The notes under the pieces are model-generated. The model saw only the letters and a list, made by a program, of their open reading frames with translations, was not told the origin of the DNA and did not search any database. A stretch of DNA of 64,000 nucleotides, taken from positions 1 through 64,000 of the forward strand of contig NZ_NUPZ01000017.1 of the NCBI RefSeq assembly GCF_002584985.1, written 5' to 3'. The position numbers were made by a program, and so were the translations under genes. Of the stretch, positions 42,506 to 51,275 are shown piece by piece (position 1 is the first letter of the stretch; every line of letters begins with the position of its first letter). This stretch comes from Bacillus sp. AFS029637. Lineage in GTDB: Bacteria > Bacillota > Bacilli > Bacillales > Bacillaceae_G.

Positions 42506-43345
42506 TTAATAATAGTTAGGAAGTTCTTTTAACATTCTTTCTGTTTTACGTGCTGTAAAGGCTAAGTTATGATCATCTTTTGTTCTAAAAAATAATGTGC
42601 GTAAAAAGATTTTAATGTTCGCACATAAAATACAATACTCATTAAGTGAAAGGCGTTTTCTAATTTGAGGAAGCCTTTTTATTTTTTTATGAATAATTGA
42701 AATTAAAGTATCTTGCGGGAAGTCATGATACAGCATTGCTAGTAATGGAGTAACGATACGTTCATCTTCGTTATTATGAAAAAGATCAGACGGAATGAAA
42801 ATTTTATTTAATAAACAATGAATTAATTCTTCATACCACTGAAAGGTCGTATAAGAATTGTGAACAATTTCAGTAATGGCATCAGATACGTGGGCGATAC
42901 AATGAGCCCATCCTTTATTTTCAATATAGCCTCGAAAATCCATTTCCAAGTTTGTATATGTAATGAGTTTGTTTTTTATTTCCTCGATATCCTCCTCTGT
43001 AAAAAAGTAGTGCGAGTTAGCGAATTGGAGTATTAATGCAATTAACGAAACAGTGTAAGAACGTGTGAAAACCCCATCTGTTTGTGGGGAGTGAATGTCA
43101 CAATATAAATACTCATCACTTAAACAAGTATGTAAAAGTAATTTCAGCTGATCGTCCATAAGGAATTCATGATGAATAAAATGAGCAAAACATTTATATA
43201 TAAGTTGGTAACGAACATAACTGTCAGTCGTTCCGATATATTGAAGCATGTTTAAAGTTAACTCATTTATATCTATATGTTGCAGTTGCGTATAGTCATT
43301 TTGTTGTATAAGCTCTAACTGTTGTTGCAGCGCTGTAATATCCAA
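42506..43345 (-). CDS. DUF2785-family helical protein
   Basis: A 279-residue all-helical cytoplasmic protein. DGVFTRSYTVSLIALILQFANS and MDFRGYIENKGWAHCIAHVSDAITEIVHN match the DUF2785 family (characteristic D.RGY.E.KGWAH..AH..D). Members are found in Firmicutes, and some lie near antibiotic-resistance or stress genes; the function is unknown. GGAGG precedes the ATG at 43345. It heads the two-gene operon with the Nudix hydrolase. Confidence 0.8.
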   Translation of the reverse strand: MDITALQQQLELIQQNDYTQLQHIDINELTLNMLQYIGTTDSYVRYQLIYKCFAHFIHHEFLMDDQLKLLLHTCLSDEYLYCDIHSPQTDGVFTRSYTVSLIALILQFANSHYFFTEEDIEEIKNKLITYTNLEMDFRGYIENKGWAHCIAHVSDAITEIVHNSYTTFQWYEELIHCLLNKIFIPSDLFHNNEDERIVTPLLAMLYHDFPQDTLISIIHKKIKRLPQIRKRLSLNEYCILCANIKIFLRTLFFRTKDDHNLAFTARKTERMLKELPNYY

Positions 43346-43468
43346 TGGAGAACCTCCTTCGCACTTTAAAGATGCGATCTTTTCTAGTATTCTATATATT
43401 CAAGGACAATCCTGCACATGCAAAGAGAACGAGTAGAAATTCGAGTATGACATAGATGAGGGCTGAAT

Positions 43469-44188
43469 ATGACGACTATAGAACTGTTAGAAAAACATTT
43501 TAAAATAAGAAGAAGTGCTTCTTTAATAATGATAAAAGAAAATAATGCAGAGGTTTTTACAGAAGAGCAATTGGAAGAGATGCTGCAGTATTGCGTTGCT
43601 GAGGCGGAGAAAGATGGAATAGAAATACATATTGAGATTTCTTCAAAAAGCCCAAATTATGATGTGTATAAGAAATGTTTCGAAACGTATTCAATTGAAT
43701 ATGTTACGGAAAACATCATTGTATATAAGGATATATACGAAGTAGAAGATGTGGAAAGTGAAATTGATTTTAAGCTTATTGAAGAAGTGGGAGAAGATGC
43801 TTTTTATTCCCTTTGGAAGGAAGTAACGGGAGAACAAGTCGCTTCGGATCAATTTGTAATTATGATGGAACAAGAAATTGGTGGGCAATGGAAAGAACAT
43901 TGTTTAACAGCGGGTGTAGGTGAAAAGCAAATAGGAATTGTAATCCCGCACATTGAAAGAGGTACGTTAGAAGAAGGGAAACTTATGTATTTCGCAGTCA
44001 CTCCAAATATGCGAAATAAAGGGTACGAAGCAGCATTCTTTACAGGGGCGATGTTCGTTTTAAAAGAAATAGGCGCATCTTATTATATTGGTGAAGCAAA
44101 TGTGCAAAATGAGTGGATGAAGGATGTTTTTGAAAAGAACGGATGTCAGCTGCTGAGTTCAACTGAGAGATATGTGAGAAAGTTTTAG
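43469..44188 (+). CDS. GNAT-like acetyltransferase
   Basis: 239 residues. The C-terminal half (about 100-239) has GNAT features: LMYFAVTPNMRNKGYEAAFFTGAMFVLKEIG at the acetyl-CoA site and ANVQNEWMKDVFEKNGC. The N-terminal half is degenerate. The usual R/Q-x-x-G-x-G/A reads RNKGYE, so cofactor binding may be weak. A 279-residue protein of unknown function follows after 51 nt. The ribosome binding site before the ATG is modest (ATGAGGGC). Confidence 0.7.
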   Translation: MTTIELLEKHFKIRRSASLIMIKENNAEVFTEEQLEEMLQYCVAEAEKDGIEIHIEISSKSPNYDVYKKCFETYSIEYVTENIIVYKDIYEVEDVESEIDFKLIEEVGEDAFYSLWKEVTGEQVASDQFVIMMEQEIGGQWKEHCLTAGVGEKQIGIVIPHIERGTLEEGKLMYFAVTPNMRNKGYEAAFFTGAMFVLKEIGASYYIGEANVQNEWMKDVFEKNGCQLLSSTERYVRKF

Positions 44189-44239
44189 GAGGATGAATGA
44201 TGTATACTCTCGAACTCGTATAGCGGGAGGGGACTATAT

Positions 44240-45079
44240 ATGTTAAAGCAATCCATGCATTCATTTGTTTTATTGTATCCAGAGGTATTGTTAGAAGGCT
44301 GGAAAGTTGAAAAAGTTTCAGAACGTTATGAAGGTGAAAAGTGGGAAACTTTTTGGTTTCAAGTTGTTACGCCAACTAGTATGTTTCGGGTAAAAGAGTT
44401 TTTTCTCGATATTATGGAACCAGTATTTCCGGATAGCTGTATTTCTCAAGCAAAAGGAGATTGTTTTCAATATAAAAGGCTTGTGTATTGGAAAGGTGTA
44501 AATTATAAGGGAAAAGAAAGTTATGTTACATCTAGATGGAAAACACAAATTGAAATTTCTATTGACCATGGATATGTAAACCAAGATGAAATGGAAAGAT
44601 TTCTATTTGGGTTACAACCGGTAAATATGGAGTTTGTGAAAACGATACTACATACACCAGTTCACTTATTAAGCTTTCAAGTGAAAAAAGGTGGAAGTGG
44701 TGAGATAGGAAGATGCAGAGAGTGGAATTCTCCAGATGACGTATCATATTCGAAATTACCACTTCATGAAAAGTTAAGCTGGAAACTTGAATCGGTCGGT
44801 TTCGGAAATGACGAAATGCAGTATGTATATTGGGACGAAGATAATAAACTATATGCGCTTTGGGTTTGTCGGCATAAAAACAAAGCGTATTATCCTGTTT
44901 CTTCATGGACAATGAATTATGGCGTGAAACAGATTATAAACGGGTTAGAGTTTTATTCGCACCCTAATCGCGGAACAGTTGTATATGAAAGCCTAGGTAA
45001 TGAACAAATCGCATACGTATTTCGAGGGAATCCGTGTACAAGTTATGAACAAGTAAAAGAACTTTTCACATGTTTGTAA
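44240..45079 (+). CDS. Protein of unknown function, aromatic-rich
   Basis: A 279-residue soluble protein with many Trp, Tyr and Phe residues and no membrane segment or known motif. Two stretches resemble one another: W.VEKVSERYEGEKWETFWFQV and WKLESVGFGNDEMQYVYWDE. This suggests a duplicated alpha/beta unit, as in some immunity-type proteins, although that is speculation. AGCGGGAGGGGA lies before the ATG. It probably shares a transcript with the GNAT-like gene. Confidence 0.6.
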   Translation: MLKQSMHSFVLLYPEVLLEGWKVEKVSERYEGEKWETFWFQVVTPTSMFRVKEFFLDIMEPVFPDSCISQAKGDCFQYKRLVYWKGVNYKGKESYVTSRWKTQIEISIDHGYVNQDEMERFLFGLQPVNMEFVKTILHTPVHLLSFQVKKGGSGEIGRCREWNSPDDVSYSKLPLHEKLSWKLESVGFGNDEMQYVYWDEDNKLYALWVCRHKNKAYYPVSSWTMNYGVKQIINGLEFYSHPNRGTVVYESLGNEQIAYVFRGNPCTSYEQVKELFTCL

Positions 45080-45174
45080 GATAAATAGAAGAATCGAAAC
45101 GACAAAGCATGCTTTTCTATAATACAATAAAGAAGGATTAAACTATACTATACGAGGAAAGCGTTGGTGAAAGA

Positions 45175-46197
45175 ATGGAGCAGCAAAGACATTGGCTACA
45201 AGCAACTGTAGAACGAAATGCAGATGATACGTTACATATAAAGTGGGAAAATAATATAGAAGAAGTTCGCATTTATTGGAGTACTTCACCAGATCATATT
45301 GAAGAGAATGGAGAATTACTTGCAACGGTAAATGGAGAATCATCATATACAATTGAAAACATAAGTGAAAATGAGCGTCCATATTTTAGATTAGTAGGAA
45401 GTAATGGACAAGCAGTTACAGTAGCGGAGCGCAGATTACCATTACAAGGAGCTTTTAACTTCCGTGATATGGGAGGATATGAAACACTTGAAGGCCGTAA
45501 AGTAAAATGGGGCAAATTGTACCGCTCTGAAGAACTAGCAGGACTAACAGAATGGGATATCGAGTATTTACAAAAGTCTGGACTAAAGTTAATTTGTGAC
45601 TATCGCACAGACTTTGAAGTAAAGCATAAGCCAAACCCAAGTATTACAGGCGCTCGTCAAGTGTGCTTACCAGTTATGCAAGAGTTGGCGAAAGACTTAA
45701 ATATAAATGAGTTTTTCCAAGTGGGTGACTTATCTATGTTAGGGAAACCAGGCGAATATCTTGTGAACATGAATCAAGATTTCGTCGATGGCAACGAGGC
45801 TTTCGTTAGCTTTTTAAAACTCGCGCAAAATCCGGAAAACTTACCGTTAGTAAACCACTGTACAGCTGGAAAAGATCGTACTGGATTTGGCTCAGCGTTA
45901 TTATTACTGTTACTAGGTGTACCGGAAAAAACAGTAATGGAAGACTACTTACTAAGTAACGGCTTCCGTGAAAAATTAAACGAAAAAATGATGGCCTTTT
46001 TAGGTGCAAAATTACAAAACGATGAAAGTAGAGCAATATTAGGTGCAATGTTTGAAGCACGCGCCGAGTATTTACAAGCTGCGATTGATGAAATCCAAAA
46101 GCAATACGGATCAGTTGAAGAGTATGCTGAAAAGGCTCTTGGCTTTACGGAAGAGTCGTTAGAGGAAATGAAAGTGTTATTGCTCGAGGAGAAATAG
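45175..46197 (+). CDS. Tyrosine-protein phosphatase (Tyr_phosphatase3 / LipA-like)
   Basis: 340 residues. The P-loop HCTAGKDRTGFG gives the C-x5-R signature near 222-233, and FRDMGGYETLEGRKVKWGKLYRSEEL is the conserved N-terminal part of the atypical phosphatase family (Tyr_phosphatase3, as in Listeria LipA). It probably removes phosphate from phosphotyrosine or phosphoinositides; whether it is secreted is unclear because no signal peptide is seen. ATG 45175 follows GGTG only, so initiation is modest. A terminator follows. Confidence 0.85.
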   Translation: MEQQRHWLQATVERNADDTLHIKWENNIEEVRIYWSTSPDHIEENGELLATVNGESSYTIENISENERPYFRLVGSNGQAVTVAERRLPLQGAFNFRDMGGYETLEGRKVKWGKLYRSEELAGLTEWDIEYLQKSGLKLICDYRTDFEVKHKPNPSITGARQVCLPVMQELAKDLNINEFFQVGDLSMLGKPGEYLVNMNQDFVDGNEAFVSFLKLAQNPENLPLVNHCTAGKDRTGFGSALLLLLLGVPEKTVMEDYLLSNGFREKLNEKMMAFLGAKLQNDESRAILGAMFEARAEYLQAAIDEIQKQYGSVEEYAEKALGFTEESLEEMKVLLLEEK

Positions 46198-46203
46198 TGG
46201 GGA

Positions 46204-46234
46204 GGGAGGCTGATTGGATTAGCCTCCTTTTCTT
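46204..46234 (+). terminator. Rho-independent terminator
   Basis: GGAGGCT and AGCCTCC around a 9-nt loop, followed by TTTTCTT. Confidence 0.8.
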
Positions 46235-46291
46235 ATTGTTGCTATAATTTTGTTCCATAAAGTAATTGATAACCGGATTACGTTGTCCATA

Positions 46292-46834
46292 TTATGAAAT
46301 TTTTCGTTGCCTTATTATTCCTATGACAATTGGAATAGCTGTTCCGATTAATAATATCGGTAAAAATAATTTTCCAAAACCGCCACTCCACTCTAAAGCT
46401 ATTGAAATTGTTTCAAATTGGATAAAAGCAAAAATAAGTAAACAGATATTTTTTAATTGATTAAGCATTTTTCTACTATTTAAATAAAACTGCTCAGCAT
46501 TCGATTCATCAAGTCTTTGTGGATAGTTATGAACTTCTGGAAACTTTTCTAAAGTCTGTATTAATAGGAGTATGAATGCTCCTACTCCTGGTAGCTGCAG
46601 AAGTTCCCACTTTGATCCCCAGCGATCTACAACCCCATATGCGTTATAATGTGCAGGTACTTCCTCGGGTAATTCTCCCCAAATGATGATCAAAAAAATG
46701 ATTGACCCAAAGAACAATGAATATCCAATAATATCTCCAATCCATTCACTTTTTGTTTTTGGGATATTTATTTTTGGTCTTTTCCATGAATTTACTATAT
46801 TTTCCCGCCCCTTTCTATAGTATCCATTATCCAA
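46292..46834 (-). CDS. DUF1648-domain membrane protein
   Basis: 180 residues with about four membrane helices. The DUF1648 signature WGELPEEVPAHYNAYGVVDRWGSKW lies at about 52-76 between the first two helices. Such proteins (SdpI-like family relatives) often face outwards; the function here is unknown. The ATG at 46834 lacks a clear ribosome binding site. AAAGGGGCGGG lies 25 nt inside the frame but no usable start follows it, so the true start is uncertain. Confidence 0.7.
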   Translation of the reverse strand: MDNGYYRKGRENIVNSWKRPKINIPKTKSEWIGDIIGYSLFFGSIIFLIIIWGELPEEVPAHYNAYGVVDRWGSKWELLQLPGVGAFILLLIQTLEKFPEVHNYPQRLDESNAEQFYLNSRKMLNQLKNICLLIFAFIQFETISIALEWSGGFGKLFLPILLIGTAIPIVIGIIRQRKIS

Positions 46835-47003
46835 ATTATCTCAAATTTATAGTATTTTCACAATTAATTATTTTTGAATAACATGACTCGTGTGTCTTAA
46901 GCAAGTGTAAAATTTCTGTACAGTAAAAACAAAAAGTTCGACTTAAGAGACAATTAATGAGAAACTACAAGTTATAAATAACGTAATAATTGAGGAGAGA
47001 AAA

Positions 47004-47714
47004 ATGAAATACAAAGTTATATTATTCGACGTAGATGACACATTATTAGATTTTCCTGAAACGGAGAGAAACGCATTACATAATGCGTTTGTACAGTTCG
47101 GTATGCCTACAGGGTATAATGATTATCTTGCAAGTTATAAAAAGATTAGTAATGGATTGTGGAGAGATTTAGAAAATAAAATGGTTACGTTAAGTGAATT
47201 AGCGGTAGATCGATTTAGACAATTATTTGCCCTTCATAATATAGAAGTAGATGCGCAGCAATTTAGTGATGCATATCTTGAAAACTTAGGAAAAGAAGTA
47301 CATCTTATAGAAGGTGCAGTGCGATTATGTGAGAATCTTCAAGATTGCAAGTTAGGTATTATTACGAATGGATATACGAAGGTGCAACAATCTAGAATTG
47401 GAAATTCGCCTTTATGTAATTTCTTTGATCATATTATTATTTCAGAAGAAGTCGGCCATCAAAAGCCGGCACGTGAGATTTTTGATTATGCATTTGAGAA
47501 GTTTGGTATTACTGATCAATCAAGCGTACTAATGGTTGGAGATTCGCTAACTTCTGATATGAAGGGCGGAGAAGATTACGGCATTGATACGTGTTGGTAT
47601 AATCCGAGTTTGAAAGAGAACACGACTGGTGTTAAGCCGACTTATGAAGTGGAGAGTTTGCTACAAATGTTAGAAATTGTAGAAGTGGCGGAAGAAAAGG
47701 TAGCCTCATTTTAA
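47004..47714 (+). CDS. HAD-family hydrolase (YjjG/YfnB-type nucleotidase)
   Basis: A 236-residue HAD phosphatase. Motif I is LFDVDDTLLDF, motif II IITNG, motif III HQKPA and motif IV MVGDSLTSDMKGG, all intact, with a helical C1 cap between I and II. YjjG-like enzymes dephosphorylate non-canonical pyrimidine nucleotides. GAGGAGAG lies 6 nt before the ATG. It is monocistronic, with two terminator-like hairpins downstream. Confidence 0.9.
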   Translation: MKYKVILFDVDDTLLDFPETERNALHNAFVQFGMPTGYNDYLASYKKISNGLWRDLENKMVTLSELAVDRFRQLFALHNIEVDAQQFSDAYLENLGKEVHLIEGAVRLCENLQDCKLGIITNGYTKVQQSRIGNSPLCNFFDHIIISEEVGHQKPAREIFDYAFEKFGITDQSSVLMVGDSLTSDMKGGEDYGIDTCWYNPSLKENTTGVKPTYEVESLLQMLEIVEVAEEKVASF

Positions 47715-47832
47715 TCATGGTGATATTTGACGAATCGTCAATATAATTTCATATACTAAGATATGGAACAAAAAAGATGGCACCAAGTCAAAACAATTTT
47801 ACTGAAAGAAAACAGAAATAACGCTAAATAAT

Positions 47833-47911
47833 AAGCTGTTTGTAATTTGTCATTACAAACAGCTTAAAAATAAAAAAAGATTGCCTCTTAGGATATGAGC
47901 AATCTTTTTTT
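47833..47911 (+). terminator. Two tandem hairpins after the HAD gene
   Basis: AAGCTGTTTGTAAT/ATTACAAACAGCTT (47833-47865) forms a perfect 14-bp stem, and AAAAAAAGATTGC/GCAATCTTTTTTT (47872-47911) a perfect 13-bp stem. The second is a typical terminator. The rest of the 47715-48070 gap holds no gene. Confidence 0.75.
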
Positions 47912-48024
47912 ATTTTTTTAGGAGATGAAATGTATATTTTTCTACCCTATCTCCATCAAGTAAAAAAATGTATTTAATTCTCATAAATAACTGTAAAGTG
48001 GTAAAAATTTCGTTTTGGGGGTAA

Positions 48025-48060
48025 TTCAAAATCTTAAGTTAATGGGTATGGGGTGGAACC
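48025..48060 (+). repeat. Left part of a repeat flanking the DinB gene
   Basis: TTCAAAATCTTA (48025-48036) runs into TTAAGTTAATGGGTATGGGG. The first 12 bases recur exactly at 62875-62886, and the second part resembles arms at 28826 and 30983. Confidence 0.5.
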
Positions 48061-48070
48061 CTTTCTTTGT

Positions 48071-48568
48071 TTAGAACGGATATCCACCTGTTGGCGGTGG
48101 CCAAGCACTAAATAATCTGCGAATCAGCACAATTTCTCCTAAATGGTAGGAGTTGTGAGATGCAATATTGCGTAGAACACCGCCAGTGGTTTCACCAGGC
48201 CATTCCTCCAATGTTTTGTCCAATTGAACAGTTTGGGCAATCGTACATGCCTGTTCAATCCCTTGAAGAAAATACTGAATAATCTGTTGCCACTCTTCCT
48301 CACCGGCAGGCCCTTCTTCTTCAGGCCAGCTCTCTTTTACATGGGCAGGTAATGCAGGCTTCTTCCCCTGGGCGGATAATAAGAGAAAATCTTGCCAGTA
48401 GGTCATGTGTTTTACTAATTGATAAATAGAATAAGGCAGTTCCTCTCTGCGTTTTCCCGCAAGCGCCATGTCTATATCCGACAAAGCATTTTTGATGGGA
48501 AGATGTCCTCGTTCTCCTCTTAACGATTTTACTAATGCTTGGCTAAATGCTTTATTTGATTGATCCAT
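48071..48568 (-). CDS. DinB-family protein
   Basis: A 165-residue four-helix-bundle protein of the DinB/YfiT type. Two His ligands are in QLVKHMTYWQDFLL and the third in NIASHNSYHLGEIVLIRRL, supporting a metal-binding, thiol-transferase-like fold. The sequence contains GC-rich codons (PALPAHVKESWPEEEGPAGEEEW) that differ from neighbouring genes, and repeat pieces lie on both sides, so horizontal arrival is possible. AACAGGATGGGAG lies upstream of the ATG at 48568. Confidence 0.8.
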   Translation of the reverse strand: MDQSNKAFSQALVKSLRGERGHLPIKNALSDIDMALAGKRREELPYSIYQLVKHMTYWQDFLLLSAQGKKPALPAHVKESWPEEEGPAGEEEWQQIIQYFLQGIEQACTIAQTVQLDKTLEEWPGETTGGVLRNIASHNSYHLGEIVLIRRLFSAWPPPTGGYPF

Positions 48569-48643
48569 AATAATTGACTCCCATCCTGTTTTATTTTCTA
48601 ATTTGCTGATTTTAAGGTTCCGTCTCTTTTATCCCGCATTAAC

Positions 48644-48783
48644 GGGCAGTAAGACCCCCACCTCAAAATTCACCGAAAGCGAAGAAGTTAGGTGGGGGTC
48701 TTACTGCCCCTAAAAGCCCGATTGGTTCAACTAATAATCAGTGGGGGATGGACAAAACCCCCACTGATTAAAGTTTCACTTTA
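48644..48783. repeat. Two perfect hairpins and right part of the repeat beside DinB
   Basis: GGGCAGTAAGACCCCCACCT (48644-48663) is mirrored exactly at 48690-48709. AATCAGTGGGGG (48736-48747) is mirrored at 48758-48769. Then TAAAGTTTCACTTTA (48769-48783), which recurs exactly at 62916-62930. The G/C blocks stand out from the AT-rich surroundings and look like ends of a mobile element. No ORF lies within. 48784-49265 shows only AT-rich DNA. Confidence 0.6.
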
Positions 48784-49265
48784 TATGTACTAAATAAATT
48801 ATAGAAGATTTACGACTATTAAGAGAAAGTAAAATAAGGCAAAAATAATAAGAATCACTGACTTCTTAACGCACAGGAAATCGTTGGTTTTTATTTAAAT
48901 AGTACCTTAATGTACAATTGTAGTAACAGATAAATCAAAGGTTCGAATGACAATATCCAGGTCTGCAATAATGTCAGCCACTTTTGATTTTAGCTTTTCC
49001 GATCCCTCCTGAGTTTTATCCAATTGATTTTATTGTGAATGAACTATGAGTTGATTATAATGATTAGAGTGAACTCTAAGTCAAGAAAAAAATAATAAGA
49101 GGATAGTTATTCTATTATGAGGGAGTTCGCAAAGCAAAAATAGTATTTCTATACTAAGGTCATTTACGTGTTATAATACATGAATTAAATGTGTATATAT
49201 ACATAGTTTCTCAGAGTGATGCAATGTTAGGTATGAGCTGTGTATCAACTAGAGGTGAGTAAAGG

Positions 49266-50228
49266 ATGTTAACGTTTTTATTTGAGTTAGACAAAAGTAT
49301 TCCAGATAAGGATGACCCACGATATGCTGCTTATGCAAAAGGCTTTATTGAAGGTGATGTAACGATTTGCGCGAGTGACAAAGTATTTTTTCAGAAGTCA
49401 CGCATGAAAGTTGCAGAGCTTGGCATTTATTTAGGACAGTGGATGGAGCAAGTGCAACACGGGCAGAACGAACAGATGAATTATGAAACGCCTGAACGTG
49501 ATGAAGTCATTCTCAGATTCTTCTATGAAGAGGACGATCAGTGGAAGATTTATTCCAGTTGGCAACAATTTGAAATTCAGGAAAGTATCTCTACTACAAC
49601 ATTAGTAGAGAGCGTTCAACGCTATTTATATGAGCTAAATAAAGAACTGCGCGCGATAGAATATCCTGTGACGTTTGATCAGTATTTAAGAGGAGAGCGA
49701 ATGATGCAGCTTTCTTACAAACGATTGTGTGATAGTAAAGCGGATACTACGCCTATCGAGGTTTACAATGAAAGCAAACAAGTAGGCGTAGTACGGGGCT
49801 ATTATAAAAATACGTTGATGAAAGTACTAGATTTCATTCCAAAAGTTGGTAGTAATATCATTTATGAAATAAAGGATAGTAAGGACAATATTCGCGTCAT
49901 TGCAAAGGATGTAAGTAGGCAGCGACAAAGAAAGATTTTAGTAACGTACATCGATAATTATGATGCAGAGCATGAAATACTTGTATGTGATGGAAAGTTA
50001 TTAGATGCAAATTTCTTATTTACTTTTACATATAAGAGAGAAGAATATGTTGTTCAAAAAACTTCAATTGGGCTTGGAAAGTTATTACGAAAAGGCTATG
50101 TGACTGCAGATTGGAATATTCGTCTTGAGGAAGATATGTATTATATCGAGATGAATGTGTTTGATGATGATTATATAGAGGATCAATACTTACTGTTAGG
50201 TGTATTTCATGCGGTTTTGTATGGGTGA
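49266..50228 (+). CDS. Two-domain protein with tubby-like C-terminal domain
   Basis: 320 residues. The N-terminal region (1-130, LTFLFELDKSIPDKDDPRYAAYAKGFIEG) resembles the DUF7878-type domain. The C-terminal half (about 155-320) is beta-rich, with GVVRGYYKNTLMKVLDFIPKVGSNIIYEIKDSKDNIRVIAKD, in the manner of bacterial tubby-like/LURP-one proteins. Both labels are by eye. The role is unknown. AGAGGTGAGTAAAGG lies before the ATG. A terminator shared with the converging XRE gene follows. Confidence 0.65.
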   Translation: MLTFLFELDKSIPDKDDPRYAAYAKGFIEGDVTICASDKVFFQKSRMKVAELGIYLGQWMEQVQHGQNEQMNYETPERDEVILRFFYEEDDQWKIYSSWQQFEIQESISTTTLVESVQRYLYELNKELRAIEYPVTFDQYLRGERMMQLSYKRLCDSKADTTPIEVYNESKQVGVVRGYYKNTLMKVLDFIPKVGSNIIYEIKDSKDNIRVIAKDVSRQRQRKILVTYIDNYDAEHEILVCDGKLLDANFLFTFTYKREEYVVQKTSIGLGKLLRKGYVTADWNIRLEEDMYYIEMNVFDDDYIEDQYLLLGVFHAVLYG

Positions 50229-50242
50229 TAGTTGTATAAATG

Positions 50243-50287
50243 AAAAATACCGATATTCTTTATGAAAAGAATGCCGGTATTTTTTAT
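50243..50287. terminator. Bidirectional terminator
   Basis: AAAATACCG and CGGTATTTT with inner ATTCTTT/AAAGAAT form a long stem, then TTATTT. It separates the converging tubby-like and XRE genes. Confidence 0.8.
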
Positions 50288-50487
50288 TTATCTTCAAAAA
50301 TAAAAATCTCATCAATCGTACTATGAAGTGCCTTCGCTATATCATGAGCAAGCTGCAAGGAAGGATTATATTTTCCTTTTTCGAGATGGCTAATTGTTTC
50401 ACGGCGTACACCAACTTGCTTCGCTAAATCTTCCTGTGTCATGTTCAATTTGGCGCGGTATTCTTTTATTTTCGTTACGAACGCCAT
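50284..50487 (-). CDS. XRE-family small DNA-binding regulator
   Basis: A 67-residue Cro/CI-type helix-turn-helix protein: [59 protein letters not shown]. This is the YozG/PlcR-short type in which the whole protein is one domain. It overlaps the upstream membrane-protein gene by 13 nt, so the two are co-expressed. Such pairs of DUF3796-like membrane protein and short XRE regulator recur in Bacillus; the regulator probably controls its own operon. Confidence 0.85.
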   Translation of the reverse strand: MAFVTKIKEYRAKLNMTQEDLAKQVGVRRETISHLEKGKYNPSLQLAHDIAKALHSTIDEIFIFEDK

Positions 50488-50834
50488 GGTGCATCTTCCA
50501 TTTCATCAACTGGTTTATCGTAAAAGAACATGGAGAATCCGAATGTAAGAATGAGTGTGCCGAAAATAAGAGCGATATCAATTTCTTGTAGCACCGGGTT
50601 TGGAAATAGCATTTCAATAAACATAATGATAGCGGTTGTTAATAATGTAACGATAAATGCATTGCGGCACGATTTATTGACGATTTGTTCAAAAAGCTCA
50701 TCGTGTTGAACCGTTCTATACGAAGTGAAAAAGGAGAAGAAACAGAACATAGTAAACAATCCTTTTTCGTAAAAAAAGCCGAGGAAACCGAAGAAACCGA
50801 GAAATCCTAAATATTTGATCCAAGTTGTTTTCAT
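50475..50834 (-). CDS. DUF3796-like membrane protein
   Basis: 119 residues with three or four membrane helices. The opening [21 protein letters not shown] is the repeated LGF pattern of DUF3796, and [18 protein letters not shown] and [19 protein letters not shown] follow. AGGAGG precedes the ATG at 50834. It overlaps the XRE gene, forming a sensor-like membrane-plus-regulator pair. The function is unknown. Confidence 0.75.
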   Translation of the reverse strand: MKTTWIKYLGFLGFFGFLGFFYEKGLFTMFCFFSFFTSYRTVQHDELFEQIVNKSCRNAFIVTLLTTAIIMFIEMLFPNPVLQEIDIALIFGTLILTFGFSMFFYDKPVDEMEDAPWRS

Positions 50835-50992
50835 GATAGGTCCTCCTTATAATGTTATAAATATATCACATTTGGAAATGTATAGTAATAATAGTTTTCC
50901 AATTCTTTTCATAATAATAGTAAAAAGAGGAAATATGCTGCGAAATAAAGAGGATAATATTGTAAAATGGTTGTAAGGAGGGGGAGGAAGAA

Positions 50993-51187
50993 ATGTTAAC
51001 TGGGATCATGATCGTCGTATTACTTGTAGTGATTACTGTAGTGGCGACGGTGTTAATTGGACGAAATGGTGATGCAAATTATAGTAAAGCGACAAAAGGG
51101 AATATTAAACGGCTAACGATGATTTATATTATACTAGCTGTCGTTTTAATCGTTGGATTAGGAGTTTACATTTATTTTAAAGGTTAA
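50993..51187 (+). CDS. Small membrane protein, two helices
   Basis: 64 residues: GIMIVVLLVVITVVATVLIG, a polar loop RNGDANYSKATKGNIKRL and TMIYIILAVVLIVGLGVYIY. GGAGGGGGAGGAAG lies just before the ATG, a strong initiation site. No family is recognised. It lies 88 nt before the ABC transporter pair and may be their accessory subunit, although nothing proves this. Confidence 0.65.
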   Translation: MLTGIMIVVLLVVITVVATVLIGRNGDANYSKATKGNIKRLTMIYIILAVVLIVGLGVYIYFKG

Positions 51188-51275
51188 ATAAACTGAAAAA
51201 TACAAAAATCTAAAAATAGAAGTATGCTATAATATCAATATAGTTATTTGGTAATTAAGGAAAGGATTGGATGTA

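Noticed and set aside
48644-48769. Repeated hairpins as a CRISPR-like array
   Set aside because: There are only two different palindromes, no regular spacers and no cas genes.
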